From NCBI RefSeq assembly GCF_963676685.1, contig NC_092352.1, positions 22,649,117 to 22,713,116 on the forward strand: a stretch of 64,000 nucleotides of DNA, given 5' to 3'. The translations under genes and the position numbers were made by a program. This document shows, in pieces, positions 20,801 to 35,800 of the stretch. Numbering within the stretch: position 1 is the stretch's first letter; the number at the start of each line of letters is the position of its first letter. The notes under the pieces are model-generated. The model had not been told where the DNA came from. It did not search any database and saw nothing but the letters and a program-made list of their open reading frames with translations. The stretch comes from Mytilus edulis (lineage: Eukaryota > Mollusca > Bivalvia > Mytilida > Mytilidae).

Positions 20801-23800
20801 TTTAACCAGGTACAGGTCACTAGGTTTCATAGCATTTTTAAAAAATGGAGGAGTTCATTAAAAATGATAACACTAGTTTTTTTGGATTAACCCAGTCTGA
20901 ACTGTTAGCCACTAGTCTGATGCCCCAGACTAGTAAAATTTTTCAAAATTTTATATAGTCGTATTGGGACAAATTTTGATATTTAGTTTCCGGACTAGTA
21001 GATGAAAAAGTTTTAGGCACAGACTGTTAACCTTCGTCAGAAATGCTCAGAGCTAAATATATGTATATGAAAGACTAAGGATTTTGTATAACCCCTAAAA
21101 AATAATAGCCAAATACATCGAGGGTCAACTTTGCATGAGGTAGTTAAAACCTTAGTTTCCTTACAACTTCTGTATAGAAATAGACAATTCAAGAATGCTT
21201 GTTATAAATCATGATGGTGCTGGTTACTGAGCTGATGATACTGACAGTTCATCAGCAGTAGCATCAATCAGGTTTAAAATAAATACATCAATATATTAAT
21301 TTTACATCTTGGAAGTGCTTTTTGGGCTATACCTTCATCAGAATCTCATTGCTGAATATTTGTAGCGAAAAATGTATAAGAACTGAAAGAATTTAAAAGT
21401 TTGATGACTAAAAAAAACTTGAAAATAATAGCGGACTGCATCTGATGTGAAGTTTACCTGAGGGAGGTGAAACCTTAGTTTCCTAATAATTTCTTATTTA
21501 TAAAACAAGAAAAGAAAGTTTTAGTTCAAACACATCAGTAGCTTTGGATGTGAATAAGTAGACATTTTTTTGTGTTTTTCATTCTGATTTTTGTAAATCT
21601 TAATACTTTATATTATATCTGGTAATTTGTTCAGAAAAAAGCTGTTAAAGAATTATCATTCTAAACAACTTTGTGTTGTTTTCTATTTACAGGACTGGTT
21701 CACATTTAGTAACAATCAAAGACTATTATGATGGCAAGGAAGTCATGGAATTTGTGAAAAAGCAGAATTCTAAAATCACATCAGTTTGGACAGGTTTATA
21801 TAATTTAATTGGTTGAAAAATGGTTGACAGTTCACCAAGTTCATTTGTCTGTCCTGCTTCAGGTTAAAGTTTTTGGTCGAGGTAGTTTTTGATGAAGTTG
21901 AAGTCCAATCAACCTGAAACTTAGTATACAATGCCTAAGTAGAGTTCTGAACCCAATTTCACGGTCCACTGAACATAGAAAATGATTATGCGAGTGGGGA
22001 ATCGGTGTACTGGGGACACATTCTTGTTGGGACTAATTTAAATAATTGAATGAATGTAGATGGTTCATACAAATTAATAACACTGCATCTGAACAATTCA
22101 GAACCAAAATAACCAGGGGACAGACACTTGACTGTATTGGAAGTTCTAGTCTCCTTGATATTTATGCTACTAACCAAAACAGCTGACATCTATAGGGTCT
22201 GTTGTAAACGTAGAATTCCGAGCGTTCATAAATTTATAACTTAACACCATCTTTGTAGAAAATAGCAGTCACGATTTATTCACACTATATGTATATACAG
22301 ACGTTACATAAAATACAAGATACACGGCATACACTCCGACAGTACAAACATTCAGCCATCTTGTCCATCCGGCAACACATCTCTCCCTCACGTTACTATC
22401 ACACAACGTCAAAAATACGTGAAACAACGTTAACAGTGTTTTGCGACATTACGAACATGAAGACAAAGTCACATTCACAACAGGGTCTATTAGCGACTTG
22501 AATGCCCTTTCTGTGTTCAAGTTGAAAGTTGAGGGTCACCAACAGGTCTTCAATGTAGCGAGAAATTCCCGCACCCGGAGGTGTCCTTCAGCTGGCCCCT
22601 AAACAAATATATACTGGTCCAGTGATAATCACTGCATTATGTCTATAGAGAGATGTGGGCTTTATACATCCATTAAGACAAATAAAAACAAACTGAAACT
22701 TCAAGTTCAACTTTATAGCACCTTTCTCTGGAAGTCAATTTTTGTGCTAATGCGGCGTAAAGCAACCAACAATCAATCAATCTGGAAGTCAATTACTAAA
22801 TATGATATCCTATATTAGCTAGCATGACCCTGAAATACTTTGTTTTTATGATTAGATTCTATTGGTTTTCCTTATACCTTTCGTTTAATACTGAAATAGT
22901 AGTGTATGACAATTTTCCAGGATTTAATCGTATTAATATTCATGACACTGATGCTAACTCTGCAAGATGGAATTCTGTAAATGGACCATTTACTGCCTCA
23001 AGATATGAAGGGTACTGGGCTGATAAAAGTCCCAACGTTGCCAATGGAGACTGTGTGTTTCTTGTCTTTGATAAAGAACAGCACAAATGGCAGCTTGGTC
23101 GATGTGAACAGAAATTGTCATTTATATGTGAACGCAACTCATGTCCATCAGGTAAGGTTATATTAAACACTGACAACTTATTATTAAATGACTTGGCGTA
23201 TCCATCATTTGATGTGAATTGTTGGTCAACTGTTTTTTGATGAAACAGCTTCTCCTGTACTGCTGCATCAAAATTAAAAAAGAACAAGGAATTGCCTTAA
23301 ATTGGAAGAAACCTTGGTTGGTTACACATGGCTGCATAATGATTGATCTATTTATATCTGAGATTTGATTCATGTTTATATTAACAAAGCTTTCAAAATA
23401 TTAACAGCAATGAAATTTGCTAGTTTTTAATAGAATTAAGCATATAAAGTATTGAATTTGATTCTTTGTTTTATTTTAAGGAAGTCTTTTCTGCAACAAT
23501 GGTAAATGTATTAGTAACAGATGGAAATGTGACGGAGAGGATGATTGTGGAGATTATTCTGATGAAATAGATTGTGGTAAGTAGGTCACTGTGATCAAAG
23601 CATTGTCTTGTTATAGCAATAAAATAAAGTGTTAGTAACAGTTGGAAATGTGATGGAGAGGATGCCTTTGTAGATGATTCTGATTGTTGTAAGTAGACCA
23701 ACATATGACCAATGTTATAACAATTAAAAAGTGTTAGTAACAGTCTTAACAGATTGAAATGTGATGGGAATGATGATTGTGGAGAAAGGGGAAGGACCTA

Positions 23801-26800
23801 ATAAATATGCTGTATAGTAATACTTCTTATGAATATTCTGCATTTAACACTGTCATATATCATATATTTAAAGTCATAAGAAACGAGTGACCGGTGAAAA
23901 ATAATGTTCTTCCAATTCTTAAACCAATGCATACAAACAACATAAACTTAGTCTTCTGTGCTCGAATTTATCATTTTTTTCGTGTAAATTTCGTATAATC
24001 GTCAATTTTTTTTTCAATCGGTCAGTGTTGTTGTGAAAATATGGCAGGTAATTAAAGTTCGTGTTTTGAAGCCGAAGTTTAACGATTGTCACCTGTTTGT
24101 CAACAATTGACGAAAAATAAACAAAAAAGCATGGAAATTGAGCACGTGTTTAACATGTAAATTCAGATAAAAGTTTATTTTAAGGACATCCATGCGTATT
24201 GTGGTCACCGGATTTTAACGAGATGGGTCACACTGAGGTCACCTTGCATACGGAAAATATATCGGGGGAATTGCTTGCTGGAAGGAAGCAATTCAAATAA
24301 AGTAAACTTCTTCTAAATATGAATAAATTAAAGAATTTTCTTCAGAAAAAAGTATATGGACCTAAGTTTTACAATGAAAACTATCCATTGAGTTATAAAA
24401 AACATATGCATTATTTTTTTTTGATTTGAGGTTTCTTATGACTTTAAGGAAAAGAAAAAAAAATTTTTTAATTAACTTTTTTCCCAAAAAACCAATGTCC
24501 GTTGAAATAGTGTCATGACTTTTATTAGTCATCAAGCTTCAAAACATAAATGGTATGAATTATTTTAGAAAAAGACTGTCGTATAGTACATACAGCTCCA
24601 TCTGGTATTATACAATCCGTTAACTATCCAGATCCATACCCAGCTTCAACTGACTGTCTGTGGACTATTGTTGGAAAGGAAGGCACAAATTTAATGATTG
24701 AGGTAACTTTTATTTATTTCACAGAAGTGAATATGGTGATGAAACATTTTCTTTTTAAATTAGAATGAAACTGAAAACAAATAAAAGTATTGATATGAAA
24801 TAATTGGCTGTTGTGAACTTTTAGTTATAATCTTGTTTGTAAGCTGGAACATGAAATCATTTTAGCTTAGGTTCTCCTGTTCTTATTCTGTACATCTCAG
24901 TTTGTTAAACATTTCAAGGCCTAGTAGTTTCTGGTCCAGCAACTTTGAGTTAATTAGTAATGTTACTGTCCATCAGATTTTCTTTTCTGAATTTTATACG
25001 ATTAATTAATAGGCGAGACATAGCTCTGTATCAACAGTTAGTTAAAAGAAGTACATGTAATATCAAAGCATTTTGTTTCTTAATACATTGATATTAGAAG
25101 ATGTGGTATGAGTGACAATGAGACAAGTCTCTATCAAAGTCACAGTTGTAAAAGTTAACAGTTATAGGCCAAAGCATGGCCTTCAACACAGAACCTTGGC
25201 TCACACTGAACAGCAAGCTACAAAGGTCCCATAAAATGACTTGTATAAAACCAATCAAACAGGAAAGCCAACCATCCAATTTATATAAAAAACAAGAAAC
25301 GAGAAATAATTTTGGAGCACATCATTATACATTACACTGGGTCGATGTCACTGCTGGTGGAGATTTATTTCCCCGAGGGTATCACAAGCCCAGTAGTCAG
25401 CACTTTTTGTGCTGGCATGAATTATCATTGATATTGTTATATTTATAAATTAACTGTTTACAAAATTTTGAAATTTTTGAATTACTAAGACTTTTCTACC
25501 TCATGCATAGATTACCTTAGCTGTATTTGGCAATACTTTTAGGAATTTTGAATCTCAATGCTCTTCAACTTCGTACTTTATTTGGCTTTTTATAACTTTT
25601 TTGGATTCGAGCGTCACCGATGAGTCTTTTGTAGACGAAAAGCGTATATATAAAATTTAGTCCTGGTATCTATGATAATTTTTATTTATCTACTATATTA
25701 CATATGTTGTTGATGCTATAGCATTATTTTATATACTGATTTGCAATAAACTTATTACAATTACAATTATCTATATTACAATTACAATTATCTATATTAC
25801 AATTACAATTATCTATATTTTTTCTTGACCAGATTGATAAGTTTGACACAGAGAAGAATTCAGATGTTGTGGATATCCTTGTTGGGGGTAAAACTGAAGC
25901 AACATCTACACTACTAGCAAAACTGTCAGGATATTTACCAGGAAAGAAATCTTATCGCAGCTATAACAATTACCTAATTATCAGATTTGTCACGGATTCA
26001 GCAAAACAAAGAAATGGATTTTTAATTAAATACTTGACTGGTTAGTCTATTAACAATAATCAGTTCTCAAGAATTGGCTGAGTTGAAAAAATAAATACTT
26101 AAAGACAGCAAAAAAAAAATCACCACGAAAACAACAAGGCAAAAAATCAAAAACCAACAGAGATTGAAAATTGAAAATCTATGAAATACAATGTAACTTT
26201 TGAAAACTGTTGGGTCTTAGACCTGAATTTACATTTTGTATTTCAGTTGAAGCAGATACATCCATCTCCGTACTATTGACTGCTGAAAACAAACCTTTAA
26301 CATTGACTGCTGGCAAAGAATACCTTGGCAACAGAGATTATACCTGGGTCATTACAGCAAAGAATACACAGAAAATTGTAACAATAGAGGTATTATGTGA
26401 AGAAATCTTCAAAAGAAATTAAGAGAAAAAATTCAAATTATGTTTTTGGCTAGAGAGTTTTCTGATAGGAATCATGCTTTCTAGCTACACATAAACAAAA
26501 GGTGTGCATACAGGCAGGATTGTGATTTTCTTGAAAATTTCCACATGAGATGACAGATTGTTGAATTTTATCATTGTTGGTGAAATTAGAAATGAAGGCT
26601 ATATGGTTTGTCCACTTTTACATTTAAGCTATCTTCTTCAGTATTATATTGAAGTCAGATAAATATGATGGACTTCTTTTTGGTATAATTTTATTTTAAG
26701 TCATATCTTGAATGAATGTTTTTGGCATATTTATTTTTTAGAGAGTATCCCTTTCCCTGTTTAAAGGTGATTACATTGACATACATGATGGAGATTCACC

Positions 26801-29800
26801 ATCCTACCCATTACTGGCCCAATACACTGCAGACAATAACGATAACCTAAAGAAAGATCATAAATCTCACACAGAACCAGCATGGCCACAGATTGTATCA
26901 TCTACTGGTAACCAGATGTATATTATCCTAAGAACACTACATACTACATCAGGGTTAGGATTAACTCTTAGATACTGGCAAGGTAAAAATTTAAACAAAT
27001 AGATTGATAAAGAAGAAGATGTGGTAGAAAACTAACGGCCTAATTAATGTAAAAAAGCTGAACGAAAACTAATATGTAACACAGCAACAAACAACAACCA
27101 CTAAATTACTTGTCTACTTGAACTTCTTGAACATTGATATATAAGATTTTAATTATTAGGGGTCTTATATGGCTGTTGAATGTTACAGTTTTACTTGTTC
27201 ATAACTACATATTTGGTCATGTCATCCTACAATGTGTTAACCTAAATATTTTCAGTTCTTTTGTCTAAAACGTCTTAGAATTTTAGACATGGATGTTGAT
27301 GAAATGGTGGTGTTTACATTAAAAAATCACATGTCCTAGCTATACCTCATATTTCAATAACTTGAAATGAAGATACATCTTTATAATTACTGTGGACTAA
27401 TTTATATTAGTAGTACTAATTTTTGTATATATATATTAGATGGTAGAAGACCCAGATGCTTCATACCTTGTATATAGATGCCTCATATCACGAAAAATTT
27501 CGGTCTTTCATATGACTTTTGTCCTTGATCTCATTTAACTGGATCGGCCTCTGCATAAAACAAGAGCATTATAGCTAAATCGTCTGGCCTGTTTCATTTG
27601 TCATGATTGAACTTGAGACAACATGTAGCAATTATTCCATACACCAAATATAGTTGACATAATTGCTGATTGTATCTGATAAATTGACAAAACCATGAAA
27701 ACATAACTTAAGCCACTGAAAGATGGAAGTGAGGTCAAGTTGATGTGAAACCAGCCAGATAAACATTTACATCTGACAATCATTCCTTATTTATCAGCCC
27801 TATTGGTTATAGTGTATGAGAAAAAGACCAAACCTAAAAAGACTTAACATTAATGTTCAATGAATCATGTAAAAATTTCAAATATAACCTGCCAAACATG
27901 CAGACAATGTACATGTAAGCCTTGCAATCATACGTGATATACCAAATACAGCTGATCTTCATCTGACATTGACCTCATGGTTCATTGGTTAGTTTTTGTA
28001 GTTTAGCCTTTTTCTCAGATACTGTAATCAATAGGTAAATGATATTTTTGTGAATGAAATTATTGCAAACTGTACAAGTCTCTTAAACAGTGTTAATCTG
28101 ACCTTGACCTCATTTAAAATTATCAAGGATTATGTTAAAAAAGGGAGATGTGGTATGATTGTCAATGAGACAACTCTTCACAAGAGACCAAAAAGCAGAA
28201 ATTAACAACTATAGCAGTGGCGGATCCAGAAATTTTCATAAGTGGGGCCCATTGACTGCCTAAGAGGGGGCCCGCTCAGGTCATACTTCAGTGATTCCTT
28301 ATATAAGCAACCAATTTTTTCCCCAGAAAAAGGGGGGCCCAGGCCCCCTGGGCCTCCCCCTAAATCTCCCTCTGTATAGATCACCATTTGACCTTCAACA
28401 ATGAGTAAAACCCATACTGCATAGTCATGCAGGTATAGTTTATATGATATTTGTATAAAACATTTCATTATAAATACAATCATAATCAGTAAATCCGGCA
28501 AGACATTTCATCATGTGCATTCGTAGAGAATCTAGTTTTACTCAAACTAACAATATTAATTCCAACTGTTTACTTAATTTGTTGTAAAGTAGAACTATTC
28601 GAAGGGTTAATAATATATTTATTTCCAGGCTGTGAGGTAAACCTGACATCAGATACAGGTGAAATTTACTCACCTGGATACAAGAAATCAATTAATTATG
28701 CTAATTATCAGAAATGTTCCTGGAAAGTAAAAGTACCCAGTGGTAAAGGTGTTACTTTGTTTTTCAACAAAGATGCTGATTTTGAAGATAAAAAGGATAT
28801 TTTACAGGTATGCTTAAGATATATCTACTCTTAAAATCTTTGTTATGCTTCTTAGATTATATTTGAGAATTAAATTTTAGTATTTATTATTACAGCAAGG
28901 ACAATTCTGATTTAAAAATTAAGACTTAGTATAATTTACGTAGTTTAAAGTAGTTTTTCATGAGTAACACACCTGCTTTGTTTACTATGTAATACGCATG
29001 CATAAAATTGTCTTCAGCAGATTAGACACTTAATTATAAAATGCAAAATGATTTCAGGCTAGATTAAACGAGTGAAAATATTATCTGTTATTTTCAAACA
29101 CTTTTAAAGGTAATTGAATTAAAATCGCTGGTAATTTCCTGTCAATTTGATAAACAAAAAGAATCCCAGAATGAATCCAGAATGACCTGCATGTTAGTTT
29201 TGTCATATAACTTCTGGTTTTAATTTCATCTTCTCATTTGAAAGTAACTTTAGCGATTTCAGAGATTAATTTACCATTTTGAGTCATTGAGAAAAAATTT
29301 GTGAATCCTTGGTCTGCAAGAGAAGTAAACATTAAAAAAGATGTCACTCTCTTATTAACCAAAATATGGCATTTAAATGTGGAGTAAAAGAAAGCAAATG
29401 TTGTCCACAAGAAAACATTGTCAACAGAGGCAAAGGGTAACAAAAATGGCAATAATCAAAAACGTTATCTGATTCATGATTTTTGGAGCATTATAGAAAG
29501 TTTTCAAATTGTATTGTATTTATAACCTGACATATTTGTTTAAATAGGTATTTACAGAAAGTGCTGATGGAAATAGAACTGCAGTCCACAAAGGAATTGT
29601 ATTGTATTTATAACCTGACATATTTGTTTAAATAGGTATTTACAGAAAGTGCTGATGGAAAGAGAACTGCAGTCCACAAAGGAATTGTACATGTATTGTA
29701 TTTATAACCTAACATATTTGTTTAAATAGGTATTTACAGAAAGTGCTGATGGAAATAGAACTGCAGTCCACAAAGGAATTGTATTGTATTTATAACCTGA

Positions 29801-32800
29801 CATATTTGTTTAAATAGGTTTTTACAGAAAGTGCTGATGGAAACAGAACTGCAGTCCACAAAGGAATTGTATTGTATTTATAACCTGACATATTTGTTTA
29901 AATAGGTATTTACAGAAAGTGCTGATGGAAAGATAACTGCAGTCCACAAAGGAATTGTATTGTATTTATAACCTGACATATTTGTTTAAATAGGTATTTA
30001 CAGAAAGTGCTGATGGAAACAGAACTGCAGTCCACAAATTGTATTGTATTTATAACCTGACATATTTGTTTAAATAGGTATTTACAGAAAGTGCTGATGG
30101 AAATAGAACTGCAGTCCACAAAGGAATTGTATTGTATTTATAACCTGACATATTTGTTTAAATAGGTATTTACAGAAAGTGCTGATGGAAATAGAACTGC
30201 AGTCCACAAACTGTATTGTATTTATAACCTGACATATTTGTTTAAATAGGTATTTACAGAAAGTGCTGATGGAAAGAGAACTGCAGTCCACAAATTGTAT
30301 TGTATTTATAACCTGACATATTTGTTTAAATAGGTATTTACAGAAAGTGCTGATGGAAAGAGAACTGCAGTCCACAAATTGTATTGTATTTATAACCTGA
30401 CATATTTGTTTAAATAGGTATTTACAGAAAGTGCTGATGGAAATAGAACTGCAGTCCACAAATTGTATTGTATTTATAACCCGACATATTTGTTTAAATA
30501 GGTATTTACAGAAAGTGCTGATGGAAAGAGAACTGCAGTTCACAAACTGTATTGTATTTATAACCTGACATATTTGTTTAAATAGGTATTTACAGAAAGT
30601 GCTGATGGAAACAGAACTGCAGTCCACAAACTGTATTGTATTTATAACCTGACATATTTGTTTAAATAGGTATTTACAGAAAGTGCTGATGGAAATAGAA
30701 CTGCAGTCCACAAACTGTATTGTATGTATAACCTGACATATTTGTTTAAATAGGTATTTACAGAAAGTGCTGATGGAAATAGAACTGCAGTCCACAAACT
30801 GTATTGTATTTATAACCTGACATATTTGTTTAAATAGGTATTTACAGAAAGTGACATATTTGTTTAAATAGGTATTTACAGAAAGTGCTGATGGAAACAG
30901 AACTGCAGTCCACAAACTGTATTGTATGTATAACCTGACATATTTGTTTAAATAGGTATTTACAGAAAGTGCTGATGGAAATAGAACTGCAGTTCACAAA
31001 CTGTATTGTATTTATAACCTGACATATTTGTTTAAATAGGTATTTACAGAAAGTGACATATTTGTTTAAATAGGTATTTACAGAAAGTGCTGATGGAAAC
31101 AGAACTGCAGTCCACAAACTGTATTGTATTTATAACCTGACATATTTGTTTAAATAGGTATTTACAGAAAGTGCTGATGGAAACAGAACTGCAGTCCACA
31201 AACTGTATTGTATTTATAACCTGACATATTTGTTTAAATAGATATTTACAGAAAGTGCTGATGGAAAGAGAACTGCAGTCCACAAAGGAGAAGGGTTTGA
31301 TACTGCATCATTTCTCCAGCTGGCAGAGAAAGGTATAGGGATAAATTCACCTGATGGAAAGATGTATGCAACGTTTACCACCGATTCTGTTCTCAATAGA
31401 AGGGGTTTCTATGGAGTTTATTCTGTTGGTAAGTTTAAGAGCAAGTGTCAATTATGTTCTTTAACATTGAATACTTAGGTACTTGTAAATTACACTTGAG
31501 GAGCTTCCAAGTCATTAAGAAAACTTACTCATTGAAATAGTTACGCTTGATCCTTAGCAAAGTACTACACCATTTCACATATGAAAATCAACAATTGCAT
31601 TCTAAAATATGCACAAAAAAAAGACAATATCAATAAAGGTAAATTTTGGTCAGTCGTGTTTTCCATGGTTACCAAATAATGCTTGAGGACGTTTAAGATG
31701 TGCTAGCTTTAGATATTATGGTCAGTTATTTAGCTTACATACATGTGATTCTTCTGGCGGGAGTCAAAATCTCCCGCTTTTCAGACCCTCTTCCGTCCCT
31801 CCCGTTAAAATTTGAAATCTTCCGCTTTTTGAAAATGTTAACCTTGTAAAATTTTCAGTAGACATTTTATTTACAAAATAGATATGGACAGGGTAAAAGT
31901 CTGAAAAACTTGAAATTGATATATGAAAAGTCGGAGAAAAACGGAAGTTTCCTTTTATTGATTTTGTGTCAAAAAGTAAATGGGTAAAATTAGCCTGAGG
32001 TTTTTAGGATTACACTGTATATACAACAATAAATTGAAGATTGCTCATGGACGTTTTAAAAGATGTGCTTGCTTTAGATATTATGGTCAATTATTTAGCT
32101 TACCTTATTTAACCCTAAAGAAAATCTGATGAAGAAAGTGTGCTTTGTCTTGTCAAATAGTTAAAATGCATGAGAAGTTTAAAAAATTTGCTATATTTAC
32201 TTTGTATTGCAGATTGTCCTCATCCAGGTTTCAATGAATACACAAATGTTCCAGTTATCAAAAACTATCATTATAGAGACATTATAACTGTGAAATGTAA
32301 ACCTGGCTACTCTTTCAACTCTGATTCTATCAAGGAACCTGTGACCATGACCTGTCTGTTTGGCGGAACATGGGATATGGTCATTCCTAAATGTCAACGT
32401 AGGTTTTATATTGATTAGAATGTTAAAAAATAAGAAAACATTAGTTCAACTCAAGACACCATTTGCTGTTTAAGAATCTAATGCACTCTGGGTAATATTT
32501 CCAAAAGTGTACACAAAAACATTGTGATTGGTTTAAAACGTTCTAAACAATGGAAATTCAACCAATGACGTAACATTATTTTTCATTTTGGTCTACGAAC
32601 AATGAGATTACCCATAGTCCTTTAGACTCTGAAAACACAATTGTAGATGAGAAACAAACAATTAGTTTGATCTGCATTGTAGGACCTACTCAGTGTAAAA
32701 AAAGAATTAATCATTCTTGTCCTGAACATGCATGACAATTGATTTTATATCAACTGGATGTTAAGCAAGCAATAATTAATCAACCAAAATACATTGTTTT

Positions 32801-35800
32801 AAATCATTTTATTTTAGAATGATGACGAAAGACTCTACACATGATAGTTTATCCTAATTTTAGTTTTTGATTTGATTATATATACCAAGATTTATTTTTT
32901 TCTCTTTTGTTGTAGCTTTGTATTGTGGTCTACCACCCAATATAACTGATGGCTATTATCACAATTCTACTGGAGTCATTTATGAAAGTGAAGTTCGTTA
33001 CAAGTGTTTTCCAGGATTTTATATAAGTTCAAGTGATGCAATTACCTGTGATAATTCTGGTAGTTGGAGTAAACCACCATCTTGTATAGGTTTGTCATTA
33101 CTTTTTACAGTAAATTCAAAACTTTTGCTAAGTTTTTACTATTGCAAGAATTGAGAAGAGATTTGTATGGCAATATTCAAAAATATGTTTGAAATTTTGA
33201 TAGCATTACTTGTATGTAGCATTTTTTGAAATTGTCATTAATAAAGCTCACTATTTTCTTGGTTGTTCAACAATGGCAATAATAAATGCATGTATTAATT
33301 CCTAAACTAGCAGTATCCTTCTGCATATCACACGATCAAGTAATAAGATATACATTTTTTTGGCCCAACTGTTAAAAGCAATAGACAGATGGTAATTTTT
33401 GTGAAATTTAGTAGTAGATACTGTAGTTGGAATACTTAATTGTTTCTTTGAAGATATACAACATGTTATGTTTTCATCAATTAACAGGTATATATCCCTC
33501 AACAAATTGAGGAAGGAACACTTTATTATAAAAGATGAATAAATACATCTGTTTATAAATTTATGCACACAAATTATAGTATGAAGCAAAAAGATCTGAA
33601 TTTTTATAAAGGAAAAATACAAAAACAGGAAATAATATTTTAATCACATACTTTATGCTCATTTGAAAAGTTTTAAAGTATTAAAACAGTGCCTGATCTT
33701 ATTTTAATCCTTACTGTAACAATAGATTATCATGTTTGTATTTTATTTCTCAATGCCGATGCTCATAAAAATAAAAATATTATCGCATGTATGTTACTTT
33801 TTTTCAGCTGCCACTTGTAAAACTGCTCCAGATGTTGTAAATGCTATAAGGACAGTCATCACTGGAGACCTGACATCTTATGCCTCTATCATCCAATATG
33901 ACTGTAATGATGGCTTTGAATTGTTTGGGGAACCCATTTTGTTTTGCCGCTCAGACAATACCTGGTCGGCAACTCCACCATCATGCAAAAGTAAGAATAC
34001 ACCTTATTGCTATTTGTCTACCATTACTGGACATCACAAATTAGTTCCTGTAAAATTTTGACGTCATAATAGAAAATATCTGCTGCCACGATGGAAAAGT
34101 AATTATTGTATGACGTCAAAAGATCAATCAGAACAAATTCTCAGGTCAATCATTACAGATTTCCAAATAGTGATAAGGTGTATAGCAGCATAGCATTAAG
34201 CCTCCTTTTTGCATAGTCTATATCTGCCAGACAGACATGAACACTTAATAATTATTCCATACACCAAATATAGTCGACATATTGCTTATAGTACTTGAAA
34301 AACAGACCAAAATACAAAACTTAACTTTGACCAATAAACCATCTGACCTTGACCTCATTCTAATGGTTCAATGGTCAATGTACAGATATTTCTTATCAAA
34401 ACACTATATAAATTGAAAAACTAAAGTTGTATACTGATAAGGAGCTAAAAAATAACAATGAGTGACATGCCTTGATAAGATCAGCAGTATAAACCTAGAT
34501 ATTTCTTGACTTAAATTTGGCTTTGCTTTCCACATATATTACTATAGATTCGTTTACAGTATTCAACCCTATTTATTTTCAACTTGAGATTGATTAATTT
34601 TCAATCTTTAAAATGTTTGATTACCTGCTCACTTTAAAGTTTGAACACTTTTAGAGCGCATTTGTTTCTAACCTAAACGATGTAAACGACTACGCGCGTA
34701 GTCGTTTAATCCATTTGTTTCTTACATTTTTTGGTCAACGTTGACATCGTTCACATAAACGATGTACGCTCAAAGTAGTCGCGTAGTCGTTGATCGTTTA
34801 TCGTTGAGACGTGTAAATGATAAATTTGTTTCTGCATCTGTCGTTTAAATAATTACGAGCATGTGTTGTTTTCGCAAAGTCCTGGTTATTTATTTCCTGC
34901 ACTTTTACCTGTTTGTTTATAGTGCATGAGTGTAATCTATTTTTGTCTGACAACGTGGGGTCGATAAAGTTTATTAAACGATGCATTTGTTTCTAGCAGC
35001 TTAACGTTTACTAAACGATAGTCATCGATGACAAAATTTCAGGTTAGAAACAAATGCACTCTTAATTATTGAACATGGATAGACATTGCAGTGAACAGAC
35101 TCAAGTGGGAGAATTTGTTTCTCTTATATGATAAGTAATATGTAATGCAATATTTTGATTTTGAATGGATATGTTCAGAAATAACAGGAGAGAAATTTAA
35201 ACACAGTGTGGTTTATTGAAATTTATCAAAACTACAATTTGAAATTAGAGAATATATTTTATATTACAGAGCTGAAATGTTTGTTACCAGAAATTAAGAA
35301 TGGGAAACTTTCAAAAAGCACCTTCCCTGAATTTAAAGAAGAGATTACAGTAAAATGTGATGTTGGATTTAGATTAAATGGTACAAAGACACTGACTTGT
35401 AATGAAAACCAGACTTACGAAGAGTTACCCACATGTGATAGTAAGTGCAAATAAGTCTTGTTATAAAGAAAAAAAAGTTCTGATGCTGAGGAATTCACCT
35501 CTTACACTTCTGTGACATAGATTGTTTTACCATGATGATGCTTTTATTTTTTTTATTAATTTTGTTTTTATGTATTTATGATCGGTGTCTAATTTTTATT
35601 ATTAAAGTTGAGTTATGTCCCCTTTGCTTTGAATTTTGACCATGTTAAAATGTTATCATACCACATCTTCTTTTTTATATGTTTTATAATTAAGTGTGTT
35701 TATGATATGTCATCAATGGTGTGTATCTAATATATTATCTTCCATACACTTCTGTCTTTGAGAGAATTTGAGGCTCCTATTCTTAGTCATGTAGTAAAAA

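Noticed and set aside
22940..23373. Minus-strand frames opposite exon 5
   Set aside because: They are shadows of the lectin exon.
30082..30915. 277-codon minus-strand open frame with a 28-residue repeat
   Set aside because: It is the antisense reading of the 84-bp minisatellite (84 is a multiple of three); no splice sites, signal or domain, and it disappears outside the array.
29910..31283. Further minus-strand repeat frames in the same array
   Set aside because: Same cause: antisense reading of the minisatellite.
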